A stretch of DNA of 59,104 nt from a virus, in IMG/VR virus record IMGVR_UViG_3300017788_000027, positions 1 to 59,104 of that record. The stretch is one strand, 5' to 3'. Below, piece after piece: positions 20,501 to 28,256 of the stretch; the first letter of the stretch is position 1; every line of letters starts with the position of its first letter. The translations under genes were made by a program, and so were the position numbers. The notes beneath the pieces are model-generated. The model was not told where the DNA came from, did no database searches, and saw only the letters and a list, made by a program, of their open reading frames with translations.

Positions 20501-23500
20501 GCATAAAATTTGTAGAATTTACTGGTACTAATTCTTTTAGTTTAGTTAATGTTAAGAACTCCTTGATAAACAGTGGGGTTGTGTTAGTTGTGCAGTATTG
20601 GCTGGTTGATCAAGACAATTTAAATGTACACAGTGATTGGAAGATTATCAGTAAAAATATCAATACGACGATTCCTAAAACCATTGAGGATAAATGGATA
20701 GATAGTTTGATCGGTGTAGATGCTAATGATAGATCAGTACCAGATCTTACGTTGCCACCAAAGCAACGTTATGGGGTGCAGTTTAGACCAAGGCAAAGTA
20801 TGTTTGTTAATAGATTAGAAGCTCTTAAACTTTTTGTTGAGAGGATAAATTTAGAACTTGCTAATCTATTAATAGTTGATTCGGCAGATTTGTCTAACTT
20901 CTTTGATAAAGATCTAGAACCATCTACGGTTTCTGGGCATTATGATTATGTTATTGATACTAATCAGGAACTTAGGTTGGTCAACACAGGTGCATATAGA
21001 AAACCAGAGTTGCTCCCAATCGTAGTTGACGGAGCGATTGTTGCTGTTGATGTTGTGAATCCTGGCGCGGGATACAAATATGCACCTCCTGTAGTTATCA
21101 ATGGTGTGGGTAAAGACGCAGTGATTAGAACTACGATTGATGAGATTACTGGCAGCATAGTCAGTGTATCAATCGTTAATAAAGGATATGGATACGACGA
21201 ATTTAATACGTCGTTGACAGTTAGAGACTTGTCTACATTAATAAAAAGTGATGTAGATGCTATTGGTAGATGGAGCATCTATGCATTTGATTTAATAAAG
21301 AATTCTTGGTACAGAACAAACACCCAGGCCTACGATGTTACTAATTTTTGGAATTATAAAGATTGGTACGATGTGGGGTACAATCAATTTGTAAAAATTG
21401 ATTATGTAGTTGACAGCACTTATCAGTTGTATACTTTAGAATCAGAGATAGGCCAGTTAGTCAAAGTCAAAAATGTCGGAAGCTTTGGCTGGGTCTTATT
21501 AGAAAAGTTTGCCAACGTCAAATCTATTGACTATACACAGTCTTATAAAGTTGTTGGTAGACAAAATGGCACTATTCAGATATCTAATAAATTTTATCAG
21601 TTTGTTGCCAACAATCTAGGTTATGATGGCCCACTGTATGATGCAGACACTTTTGATAATTCTGGATCTATAGAATTGAGAACGATTTTAACAGCTCTTA
21701 GAGACAAAATTTTAATAGATGATCTAAGACCTATATATTTAGATTTGTTCTTCTTAGGTCTGAAACATGCATTGTCAGAACAGACATTCGTTGATTGGGC
21801 CTTTAAGACCAGTTTTGTCAAAGCTATGCATAATGTTGGTGAATTAAAACAAAAAGTCACTTATAATAATGATAATCTTAGTGATTTTGAGCAGTATATA
21901 AATGAAGTTAAACCATATAGAACAAAAATAAGAGAGTATGTTAGTTCCTATAACGCCATAGATGAATCTAAGAGTATGGTAACTGATTTTGATCTCCCGC
22001 CCATAACAAAGGGGGACAAAATCGAAACTATTTTCGCTAAGATTCAAGACGGTAAAGTTTTCTGTGAAGATCCAGAAATCAATGAATATCCTTGGAAACA
22101 TTGGTTAGATAACGCAGGATTTTATGTCAGTGAAATTGTTATTATAGATGGTGGTACAGGATATATTAATAGGCCTGTAGTTAACATCATTGGTGATAAC
22201 ACAATTCAAGCTAAAGCTCGTGCGTTTATCGCCAACGGCAAAGTCACTAAGATAGAACTTTTGACCAAAGGTTCCGGATATTTTGAAGCTCCACAGATTG
22301 AAATCACTGGAGGGTTATCTACTACAGGAACTCCCGCTAGAGCTGTTGCTTATATTAAAAATGATCTAGTGAGAAGTAACCTGATTAAAATTAAGTTTGA
22401 TAGAATTACAAAGAATTATTTTATCACCGACCTAAATGCTACAGAAGTGTTTATCGGAACGGGTTCAAGATTGCAATATGCTTTAAAATGGAGTCCTGAT
22501 ACACGAACAGGAAAAACCATAGTTAAAATCAATGACCAAGAAGCATTGCGCGACACATATACTATCAGCAGTAAAAAAACTATTAATCGTGGATATACAT
22601 CATACTCAGGTCTTTTGACCTTTGACTCAGCACCTACCTCAGGTGACGTTATTGAAATTTCGTATGTAAAAGATTTTAATTATCTATCAGCTGCTGATAG
22701 AATAAACTATTACTATGATCCACAGACCGGACAACTGGGCAAGGATCTAGCGCAGCTAATGACAGGAGTAGACTACGGCGGTGTTAATATCATTGGACTT
22801 GATTTCAAAGCCAGTTCTGGTTGGGACGAGTTGCCATGGTACACAGACACATGGGACGCATTTGATCCTACATTTGATGATTATATTGTTACAGTTGCTG
22901 ACAGCAGTTATGAATTTGAGTTGCCTTATACTCCAATAAATGGCCAACAGATCAATGTATATGTTAATGGTGTAAGGATAGATGATCCATACTTTGATGT
23001 TTATGATGGCAGTACAGTACAGCCTAATGGAAGAACTGTAGCCCCTGCAACAGCAAAAATGAAAACACTTGTAGGTAACGGTGTAATTAATACATTTATA
23101 TTGCCTAATTTAGGCAGCAATCCTCCTTTAGATATAAATGCAGGTGACCAAGTTATTTTCCGAAAATCAACAAGTGACGGATCTAAACAGACATCTAATT
23201 TGGATTATGATACACAATTATCTGGTGGCGATATGGCATACACTACAGCAACTGGTTTGGCAGCAGAGGACATAATTGTTGATGGTGACGGGTTTGTTAC
23301 ACCTACAACAAGCTCGGCCCCAGAAGAAGTAGTTCCAGGTCAGGTAGTTGATGCAGTAGCTATTAAAGTTTTGCAAAGAACTGATTCAGCTTCTGCTAAT
23401 ATAAAAGCAAATAATTATATCGGTGACGGCGTTACCAATGTCTTTAACATGGGTCAGGCTCCGAATACTGAACAAGCAGTAGTGGTCAAAGTAGGAAATC

Positions 23501-25545
23501 AAATACTAGAATTAGGAACTGGATACACCATTGATTATGATCAACAAACGGTGCAATTGACAACACCGCCAGTAGATAAGGCTATAGTATCTGTTGTAAG
23601 TTTTGGATATAACAGCGAAAATATTATAGATTTAGATGTATTCGTTGGTGACGGAAGCACATTTGAGTTTGTGACTAAAGCACCATGGGATACTACAGTA
23701 ACATCATTAGTTGTTGTTTCTGGAGCTTTGGAAAATTACGAATTATTTAGAACAGACAGCACTTATGATAGTCCAGATAAGATTGGTATTAGATTCGGTG
23801 TTGCACCCATTATAGGATCTATAATTAATTATTTGATTTCTGATTCAGAAGAGCGTACATACAGTCTAGCATCAAGAGAAACAATAGTTGCTGACGGATC
23901 ATCAAAAGTATATCCGTTAACATTATCTGTAGGATCAGCATTACCTTACGAAGCTAGTTTGTTTGTTAGAAACGGTAACACTGTATTAAATGGCCCTAAT
24001 AACACATACTATACTATGGAAAACGATCAGTTGATTTATGACATACCAACTGAAAAATTTCAAGCATCATTATATGACATTAATGATTTCAAAGTGTATA
24101 GAGATGGTGAACAGTTGATCTTAATGGTGGGTTATACTCTAGACCTATTAAACGGTACTGTAACTATAAATCCTGCAGTTTATGTAGAAGGTGGAAAATT
24201 AGTAGTAAGTATACTTACAACTGCTGATTACGTTATAACTACAGATTCAACTGTAAAACTTATCGAGTTCACAGTAGCACCTACAGCAGGCAGTGAAATA
24301 ACTATCACTTCTATGTTTGATCATGATATTTTAGATATAGAAACTACCGAATCAACGATACTCAGCAATATTACTATTGCGTCAAATACTTTAGATTACT
24401 TTAGATACAATCAAATTAAAGGCGGTGTGTTAGATTTGGGTAGACAGGTTTTAAGTGATGATTATGTATGGGTAGTTAAAAATAATAATCTCTTAACTCA
24501 TAGTGTTGATTATGTACTAAAATCAACAAAGGATGCTGTGAAATTAACTTTGGACCCACAGTTAAACGATTCATTTACTGTGATAACATTCTCCAGTAAT
24601 GTCGTTAGACAATCATTCGGATTCATGCAGTTCAAAGATATGCTGAATAGGGTTCATTATAAGAGATTGAATAAAGAAAAAGAAACGGTATTAATTCAAC
24701 CTTTAAATTATTATGATTCTGTAATTAGAGTTCAGGATGCATCTATACTTACAGAACCAAATAGAAATAGAAATATTCCTGGAGTGATCTATATTAACGG
24801 TGAGCGCATTGAGTTTTTTGAAATTGATGGTAATACTCTAGGACAATTACGCAGAGGAACACTGGGTACTGGAATTCCAACAGTACATCCTATTGAAACT
24901 ACACTGTTTGATATGGGCACTAGCGAAACAATTCCTTACAATGATGAAACGTTGATTGATACATTTGTCTATGACGGCAGCACAAACTTAATACCGTTAC
25001 CATACTTGCCTAATCCAACAACTGGAACTATAGATGATGGCAGCACACTATACACAGAATGGCAGCGTGATACCATACCAGCACAGTTTGGGCAATCAGA
25101 TGAATTAGACGTGTTTGTGGGAGGTTACAATATTTCAGGAGAATGGGTAGCAAATACTAGTTATTCGTTAGGTGATATTGTGATATATGGGTCATACACA
25201 TATCGTTGTGTTACAACCCATACAAGTTCAGAATCATTTGCCGACGATAGACCCAACTGGAAATATTTCATTGGCTATCAGAGATTGATAAAGCATCCTT
25301 ATGCAGTTCATAATCAAGAACTACATAATGAAAGTCCAGAAGGCGATGTTGATTTTGAAGCTGACTTTGCAGTCAACGGAACCACAAATGCTGTAAGAAT
25401 TACACAAGAACTTAGTATTGGTACACGAGTAGTTACTGTTAAACGAATTGGACGTGTTTGGAATGATCCTGGTAGGAGATTAATTGATTCTAATAATAAA
25501 ATCGCTAATTTCCTTAAGGAAAAGCCCACTATGTTTCCACGATAA
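11599..25545 (+). CDS. giant 4648-residue virion structural protein (gp7/gp8 position), propeller and carbohydrate-binding-like modules
   Basis: It sits where T4 has wedge genes 7 and 8 and is probably a baseplate-associated protein. The N-terminus (FIQATIDQLTQTGTVRRLNG, later NFQQYYWLPYG) resembles very large structural proteins of T4-like marine phages. Seven FG-GAP-like blades start near residues 2145, 2197, 2320, 2473, 2586, 2642 and 2720. Seven CBM5/12-like modules (W...Y..GD.V......Y) start near 1435, 1566, 1746, 2226, 2372, 2503 and 4516; three of these lie inside the propeller. GxGY repeats occur near 3160-3200 and 3520-3560. Tandem GDGxT beta modules occur near 3825-4150. No enzyme motif was found. 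The stop codon lies inside the next late motif. The exact T4 counterpart is uncertain. Confidence 0.72.
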   Translation: MAEEQNEYGLPIGKGEKRRGAKLLPRYYRTEPNKKFIQATIDQLTQTGTVRRLNGYIGRQNAKAVTGKDVFLDAPTVDRKDYQLEPALVVRDELDNVTFFKDYIDYINTVDVLGGINDNHQILNKQELYSWRPHVNWDKLTNFQQYYWLPYGPSTVKIFGQQQNITSTYTVNISDEGDNRAYVFTPNGLSRNPTLRLYRGQTYRFEIDAPNEPFSIKTQRVAGTLFRYTKNVSSNAVESGVIEFTVPEDAPDVLYYVSENSVDTGGTWQVFDIEENTTINVDEEVIGKKTYVLPNGVALSNGMKISFGGNVVPAIYSKGAFYVEGVGDKIYLISELSLEVISGYSGSFEVLFDDSGFDSLPFSDATAFASQKDYITINRGSGDRNPWSRYNRWFHQDVIIKSAELAGEQPVLDQDRRATRPIIEFDANIKLYNFGTQTKVDVDLVDVYTADVFSTIEGSTGYNIDGVQLANGQRILFLADTDTLVKNRIFRVQFLNLTPPGENIKRQIHLVEETDAMPLTNETVLVRSGNDYQGKMFWFDGTSWKVTQEKTSINQAPLFDLFDEEGTSLNDPVKYQGSTFAGNKIFSYKSGIGSKDPILGFSLAYRNINNVGDIVFTFDLLQNSFSYKQFVDVITEKTDGKFLKIYKGLDYGTHVNGWVKTSLDNVQPIIRIYKDTDLTSVFPIDVYDNIDELSDLLVKVYINGKRLEKENWNIENGAIYKNVVLNRPVTPTDVVTLKCYAKQKKNANGYYDLPVNLQNNPLNNNINEFTLGEVIDHVDSIVDNYPAFAGQYPGASNLRDQGNLSTYGIKFVQHAGPLNFGAYFLTSRNANVIKAIEQAREEYGKFKRNFANVAKSKGDSLSTKQFVDEILFEINKDNPKNSPYYFSDMIGFGASTKTDYTVIDFRIKTYPLSNVFSLNQLTNKAVYVYLNDIQLVYEKDYTFNSAGFVELTTTVELADNDVITVYEYESTDGCCIPQTPSALGLWPKFEPKKYLDTTLVTPQNVIQGHDGSIILAFNDYRDDLILELEKRIFNNIKITYDSSVLDFYDILPGYNRNTDYSLDEFNRVLAPNFYQWTQLIDRDFTKPLTYAAENPFTYNYSKNSAPDGRTLPGYWRGVYTWLFDTDRIHICPWESLGYTIEPKWWQEVYGPAPYTRNNLILWQDLKEGIVREPGKPIIRYPKFARPVLENIPVDDAGNLLDPVNANIAKGYFRSQLSDDFVFGDNSPVEAAWRRSSFYPFSVLSSMILMQPNKLIGAFIDRSRVVRSDSGQLVYTPTNLRLRLQDLVVPSTIDDEERRMTAGLINYIVDYILSDNLRSLEEFKNDLKSLTNQLSHRLGGFTSKEKFNLILDSKSPIATAGVFVPQENYKIFLNTSSPTKKLLYSGVIITKILTKYGSGFEVKGYSQKTPFFYFYPWTQSGITINVGGISESFINWTAGQQYVVGNIVRFNNNFYRVKTTHVAQTNIDLSLYQKLPALPIVGGRDAVLRKEWDRTPVLLNYGHTFISIQEVVDFLQGYGEFLKDQGFVFDDYNTNLKSIASWETAVKEFLFWTTQNWSTGEEKYVDWQANKFFKADEIVIYNGDYYRSRRDHTATDLFDESIYKKIDNLNQDGASVITMSPSALGLSLKLDFNVVDDLRDEFNDYEIFKADGQKFEQNFINYTRDDNVFAFSPRVGGIGIYGAGFYLVQKEHVLIIDNTTQFNDTIYDLEAGYRQERIRVSGYKTIDWYGGFDVPGFVYDKAEIKDWQPWNDYNLGDTVRYKEFYYSANKFLSGSQDFNSDDWIRLDEKPEARLIPNWDYKADQFTDFYDLESDNFDADQQRIAQHLIGYQKRQYLENIIKNDVSEFKFYQGMIPEKGTQNVLNKLFDVLSAADQESINFDEEWAVRIGQYGGADAFEEIEFSLDEDLFKVNPQGFELVDTVDESKVDFIIRQSPGDIYVKPKNYNNNPWPVNDNFIPYLRTPGYVRYDQVSINIDSLENILDQNIEVFSEGDYVWCAFESRDWQVYRFTSAEFFARDVEYADGVLKIQCDKVPTVQVGDFIGITNSEKIQGFHKVDDVVLNSIFIRKQIAGWQSPFQDSSQVLIYKFLPQRYSSVDSEIDLPKVLKPKEIIWTDDDGSDKAAVWQNEPVYTRKKLTNASPSSNEFLGKAIAVNSTAGTLAVSDTNTIKLYQKSTSITGWTRQQSIEKPPAFAFASSYGDVLSLAPDGKWLAVGMPEASNVMTKLRGVYDNTGATTYNVGDIVKVGNTYWKAKKTVVGDGSSISLNSLDWEPAYILEFDSTGSSAGVMKQGAVALYISDSNNDYQYLTTIVSPEPGLNEHFGDKIRIVKIGSDYKMIISAPGYPSGNNQGRVYLFKYDSTTLQWQIDYDTRYRGFYNNTIRYFSGDIVFFDYKLYQAVSETIAQSPTTTEFWQRITDKKIYGYFPQPVVDSTVIDGNLIYLPLPGDDSTVIDGLGDSTSQASELVESIRSGDQYGYDFDVSEDGVYIVVSAPSADQLVYDNFKGIYRTNLTYVVDDVVLHSGAYYKCIIDFNGAVAGAFDASKWQLLSSSLEANNGKVFVYKKDEDSYDLIQTLGKTNVEFRNAERFGESVSVATDGSWLAVGSLLADDTKSDQGLVRTFKLADTFDLVQIIKNRSPEVVEGFGAKIQFINDNKSLAIFSVLGDSFVKTIFDNASTTFDRASTRVVDYNIDSGRVDVYDRFSQNFVYAESLLVDNVFGEKYGFGFAGAKNVVVVSAPNEGTNLVNIGAVYTYEKNPTKNSWSKIQEESDKVDLSKIKKAFLYNKKTNELISYLDIIDPVQGKISGVAEQEIKYKTYHDPATYSIGNDAVTVDEGMAWTDKQVGMLWWDLTRAKFLDSYTGELVYKNSTWNTLYETASIDIYEWVESKITPLEWDAQADTEAGLSSGISGKSLYGNAVYSVKKRYDTVAKTFKNTYYFWVKNKTVIPNVRDRRISASDVSALIADPKGQGIKFVEFTGTNSFSLVNVKNSLINSGVVLVVQYWLVDQDNLNVHSDWKIISKNINTTIPKTIEDKWIDSLIGVDANDRSVPDLTLPPKQRYGVQFRPRQSMFVNRLEALKLFVERINLELANLLIVDSADLSNFFDKDLEPSTVSGHYDYVIDTNQELRLVNTGAYRKPELLPIVVDGAIVAVDVVNPGAGYKYAPPVVINGVGKDAVIRTTIDEITGSIVSVSIVNKGYGYDEFNTSLTVRDLSTLIKSDVDAIGRWSIYAFDLIKNSWYRTNTQAYDVTNFWNYKDWYDVGYNQFVKIDYVVDSTYQLYTLESEIGQLVKVKNVGSFGWVLLEKFANVKSIDYTQSYKVVGRQNGTIQISNKFYQFVANNLGYDGPLYDADTFDNSGSIELRTILTALRDKILIDDLRPIYLDLFFLGLKHALSEQTFVDWAFKTSFVKAMHNVGELKQKVTYNNDNLSDFEQYINEVKPYRTKIREYVSSYNAIDESKSMVTDFDLPPITKGDKIETIFAKIQDGKVFCEDPEINEYPWKHWLDNAGFYVSEIVIIDGGTGYINRPVVNIIGDNTIQAKARAFIANGKVTKIELLTKGSGYFEAPQIEITGGLSTTGTPARAVAYIKNDLVRSNLIKIKFDRITKNYFITDLNATEVFIGTGSRLQYALKWSPDTRTGKTIVKINDQEALRDTYTISSKKTINRGYTSYSGLLTFDSAPTSGDVIEISYVKDFNYLSAADRINYYYDPQTGQLGKDLAQLMTGVDYGGVNIIGLDFKASSGWDELPWYTDTWDAFDPTFDDYIVTVADSSYEFELPYTPINGQQINVYVNGVRIDDPYFDVYDGSTVQPNGRTVAPATAKMKTLVGNGVINTFILPNLGSNPPLDINAGDQVIFRKSTSDGSKQTSNLDYDTQLSGGDMAYTTATGLAAEDIIVDGDGFVTPTTSSAPEEVVPGQVVDAVAIKVLQRTDSASANIKANNYIGDGVTNVFNMGQAPNTEQAVVVKVGNQILELGTGYTIDYDQQTVQLTTPPVDKAIVSVVSFGYNSENIIDLDVFVGDGSTFEFVTKAPWDTTVTSLVVVSGALENYELFRTDSTYDSPDKIGIRFGVAPIIGSIINYLISDSEERTYSLASRETIVADGSSKVYPLTLSVGSALPYEASLFVRNGNTVLNGPNNTYYTMENDQLIYDIPTEKFQASLYDINDFKVYRDGEQLILMVGYTLDLLNGTVTINPAVYVEGGKLVVSILTTADYVITTDSTVKLIEFTVAPTAGSEITITSMFDHDILDIETTESTILSNITIASNTLDYFRYNQIKGGVLDLGRQVLSDDYVWVVKNNNLLTHSVDYVLKSTKDAVKLTLDPQLNDSFTVITFSSNVVRQSFGFMQFKDMLNRVHYKRLNKEKETVLIQPLNYYDSVIRVQDASILTEPNRNRNIPGVIYINGERIEFFEIDGNTLGQLRRGTLGTGIPTVHPIETTLFDMGTSETIPYNDETLIDTFVYDGSTNLIPLPYLPNPTTGTIDDGSTLYTEWQRDTIPAQFGQSDELDVFVGGYNISGEWVANTSYSLGDIVIYGSYTYRCVTTHTSSESFADDRPNWKYFIGYQRLIKHPYAVHNQELHNESPEGDVDFEADFAVNGTTNAVRITQELSIGTRVVTVKRIGRVWNDPGRRLIDSNNKIANFLKEKPTMFPR
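18031..19845 (+). repeat. seven-bladed FG-GAP-like propeller coding region with inserted modules
   Basis: Seven blade motifs of the form (F/Y)G..(I/V)...DG..LAVG or VVSAP are encoded here. Distances between blade starts are about 52, 123, 153, 113, 56 and 78 residues. The three long gaps each contain one carbohydrate-binding-like module, and the short gaps contain none. Confidence 0.65.
23068..24060 (+). repeat. tandem GDGxT-type beta modules in the giant protein
   Basis: At least four successive modules begin LVGNGVINTF, YIGDGVTNVF, FVGDGSTFEF and VADGSSKVY. Each is followed by a stretch with a Val-rich strand and a later P..G or A..GS turn. They look like repeated beta-sandwich modules as found in phage tail proteins. 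Confidence 0.5.
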
Positions 25546-25548
25546 ATA
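25542..25548 (+). promoter_or_regulatory. late promoter motif ATAAATA
   Basis: ATAAATA contains the stop codon of the giant gene and lies exactly 26 bases before ATG 25568. GAGAGAG provides a weak ribosome-binding site. Confidence 0.65.
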
Positions 25549-25567
25549 TGTTGATTGAGAGAGAATT

Positions 25568-26176
25568 ATGCAAACAAAAGATCTAACTGGCATACATTTA
25601 GAAGGGCACATTAAAATCTGGGATCCAGAAAGCAAGGAAATCTATGTGAATAAACGCAATGCCATACACTATGAAAACATGAGTGTGGCACTAGCTGAAA
25701 GCATAGCCAACTCTGGTCAGGGATTTATATATGAAATGGCATTCGGCAACGGTGGAACTACTGTTGATCCTACTGGCATTATTACATATTTGACACCAAA
25801 TAGCACAGGCATTAACGCCAGTCTATATAATCAACGCTATACCAAAGTAGTCGATGATAGAAGCGTCTCCAATGTTGACCCCACAAGAAATTATATTGAA
25901 ACAAGACACGTAACTGGTGTTAATTATACCGATGTGTTTGTAACGTGCCTATTAGATTATGGTGATGGTACTGGACAAAGTGCTTTTGATAATACTACAA
26001 ATAATGACAGTAGTTTTGTATTTGATGAACTAGGATTAAAATCATATAGCAGTTCAGGAAACAGTAAACTACTAACACACGTGATATTTCATCCTGTGCA
26101 AAAAAGTTTAAATCGTCTAATTCAAATTGATTATACCGTTAGAATTCAAAGCCTAACAGGCCTAAGTGGAGCATGA
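25568..26176 (+). CDS. tail or baseplate structural protein, unknown type
   Basis: A 202-residue protein with an N-terminal MQTKDLTGIHLEGHIKIWDP segment and a central YEMAFGNGG motif. The rest is beta-rich, with many Asn, Thr and Asp residues (QSAFDNTTNNDSSFVFDE). It begins a late transcription unit and lies between the giant protein and the fibre genes, so a baseplate or fibre-attachment role is likely. I do not recognise a T4 counterpart; gp8 to gp10-type connectors are possible by position only. No signal peptide or membrane segment is present. Confidence 0.6.
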   Translation: MQTKDLTGIHLEGHIKIWDPESKEIYVNKRNAIHYENMSVALAESIANSGQGFIYEMAFGNGGTTVDPTGIITYLTPNSTGINASLYNQRYTKVVDDRSVSNVDPTRNYIETRHVTGVNYTDVFVTCLLDYGDGTGQSAFDNTTNNDSSFVFDELGLKSYSSSGNSKLLTHVIFHPVQKSLNRLIQIDYTVRIQSLTGLSGA

Positions 26177-26177
26177 T

Positions 26178-28256
26178 ATGAGTTATCAGGTACGATTTAC
26201 AGATATTACTAAAACACCGATAACAGTTGAAGATCAAACTCTAAACACTGAAAAAAGTATTGGCTTTATTGGCAAAAATTATGCCGGCTACAGTCAAGTA
26301 GTTGGTGAAAATTTTCTACATCTATTAGAAAATTTTGCTAGAAGTTCGGCGCCACCCAATCCAATACAGGGACAACTATGGTATGATACTACTGTAGGTA
26401 TCAATAATCAACTTAAATTATATGATGGCACAACCTGGGTAGCCGCAGGTAATGTCAAAAAGTCTACAACACAGCCAGTTACAGCAGTTGTTGGCGATTT
26501 ATGGGTAGACACTGATAACCAACAATTATATTTGTACAACGGTACACTTTGGGTACTAGTTGGTCCACAGTTCAGCGATGGTCAAGAAACAGGTGCTAGG
26601 GTAGATTCTGTTCCTGATAGTGTAGGTGACAGCAGTAGATCTATACTTAGACTATTAGTTAAAGGTGAAACAGTTGCTATTCTCAGTGAAAGAGATTTTA
26701 CTCCTAAGGCTGCTATTGAGGGGTTTACTACTCTTAAACAGGGCATAAATTTATCTACAAAGAATTTTAATAATAGTACTACTGGTAACAAATATTGGGG
26801 TGTGGCTGAAAAAGCAGAGGCATTAATTGTTGGTACAGCGACGATTTCATCATCAAACTTTTTAAGATCAGACGTTATCAGTACAACAAATTTTGGTTTA
26901 AATGTAAGAAACAATGCAGGTATAAGTGTTGGCGGTGATTTGGCGTTGAGCGTGGGCATTGAAAACAATAGCGGAGTTTTGTACAACAAGATATCTGGAT
27001 CTAGCATAGATTTTAAATTAAAGTCTGGTAGCACAACACCTATTGTCTTAAGAATTGATAGTAATCAACGTATTGGAGTTAATAAAACAAATCCTGACGA
27101 AGCTGTGGATGTTACTGGAAATATCAAAACTGATGGTAAAATTATTGTCACTGGTACAGAAGATGCTACTAATTTAATCACTGGCAGTATATCTACAGCA
27201 GGTGGTGCTAGCATTGCAAAAAATTTAAGAGTTGGTAATGAGTTAAACATTGGTGGTGATGCACTATTAAAAAATACTTTACCTCAGCAGAATAATTCTT
27301 TTGATTTAGGTTCTTCGACAGTCAAATGGAACAACGTGTATGCTACCAATGTTAATGCTACTAACCTTACAGGAAGTTTTACAGGGTTTTTAACAGGTAA
27401 TATTTCAGGGTCAGCTACTAGCCTAGTTAATAGCGCAACATTTAGCTTAGGTGACAGAATTGGTCCTACAGGCGCAATTTTACAGGCCAGTGATGTGGTA
27501 AGCACAGGAGTGGCATTTAACGGTACACAGGGAAATGTTGTTTTAACTGGAACGATCAGTAGTAGTTTTATTGCAAATAAAACAGAAGCCACTGATTCAT
27601 TCTCGGCAGATGAATTTTTGATCAATAGAGGCGGAATATTACGAAGATTAACTAAACAAACTTTTTTAAGAAATGTGCCTACTATTCCTACTGGTACGAT
27701 ATTGCCGTTTGCTGGAAACATTATACCTACAGGTTATCTGCTTTGTGACGGTAGTGAACAACAGATAGCCAGTTATCCTGAATTATTTTCAGTTATTCAA
27801 TATTCGTATAAATCTATTAGTCTGCTCACTGGGGTGGCTACATTTGCCCTCCCAGATCTACGAGGAAGATTTCCCTTAGGTCGTGATGATATGAGTAATG
27901 CCAGTGCATCTAATCCTGCTGATAGGGTCACAGATGTTGCTGCCGATACTGTTGGCCTTGTCGGCGGGGCTTCAGAAGTTACATTAACTAGAAATAATCT
28001 CCCACAGCACGTACACGATTTAAAAGGTAATGCCGGAAGTCAATTCTATGCGTTTGCTCCTAGAACAGGAACGCCACCAGATACAAATGCTGAAGCAGCT
28101 AACGGTACTGTGGCTTCAGGACAAGGACAATTAATGGTTAATAGCGGTAATATTTTCATGGATGATCTGCCATCTAGTACATTAAATGTGCCGATCAATG
28201 TGACTAATCATTATCAAACAATAAATTATATCATATTTACAGGTAGGATAGCATAA
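26178..28256 (+). CDS. tail fibre protein with C-terminal tail-collar domain (gp12-like)
   Basis: A 692-residue fibre. I chose ATG 26178 because GGAG lies six bases upstream; an in-frame ATG at 26166 lies inside the previous gene. Residues 1-130 carry the module shared by three consecutive fibre genes: GKNYAGYSQVVGENFLHLLE, then GQLWYDTT and GDLWVDTDNQQLYLYNG. The middle is a long beta-rich shaft. Residues about 505-575 are a phage tail-collar domain: ILPFAGNIIPTGYLLCDGS and LPDLRGRFPLGRD. Such domains occur in T4 gp12 short tail fibres and bind the host surface. The stop overlaps the next start (TAATG). Confidence 0.78.
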   Translation: MSYQVRFTDITKTPITVEDQTLNTEKSIGFIGKNYAGYSQVVGENFLHLLENFARSSAPPNPIQGQLWYDTTVGINNQLKLYDGTTWVAAGNVKKSTTQPVTAVVGDLWVDTDNQQLYLYNGTLWVLVGPQFSDGQETGARVDSVPDSVGDSSRSILRLLVKGETVAILSERDFTPKAAIEGFTTLKQGINLSTKNFNNSTTGNKYWGVAEKAEALIVGTATISSSNFLRSDVISTTNFGLNVRNNAGISVGGDLALSVGIENNSGVLYNKISGSSIDFKLKSGSTTPIVLRIDSNQRIGVNKTNPDEAVDVTGNIKTDGKIIVTGTEDATNLITGSISTAGGASIAKNLRVGNELNIGGDALLKNTLPQQNNSFDLGSSTVKWNNVYATNVNATNLTGSFTGFLTGNISGSATSLVNSATFSLGDRIGPTGAILQASDVVSTGVAFNGTQGNVVLTGTISSSFIANKTEATDSFSADEFLINRGGILRRLTKQTFLRNVPTIPTGTILPFAGNIIPTGYLLCDGSEQQIASYPELFSVIQYSYKSISLLTGVATFALPDLRGRFPLGRDDMSNASASNPADRVTDVAADTVGLVGGASEVTLTRNNLPQHVHDLKGNAGSQFYAFAPRTGTPPDTNAEAANGTVASGQGQLMVNSGNIFMDDLPSSTLNVPINVTNHYQTINYIIFTGRIA

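Noticed and set aside
26582-27721. Long minus-strand frames opposite the collar fibre gene
   Set aside because: Their Pro/Leu/Val-rich composition reflects the reverse of Asn/Thr/Gly-rich fibre codons; no start signals.
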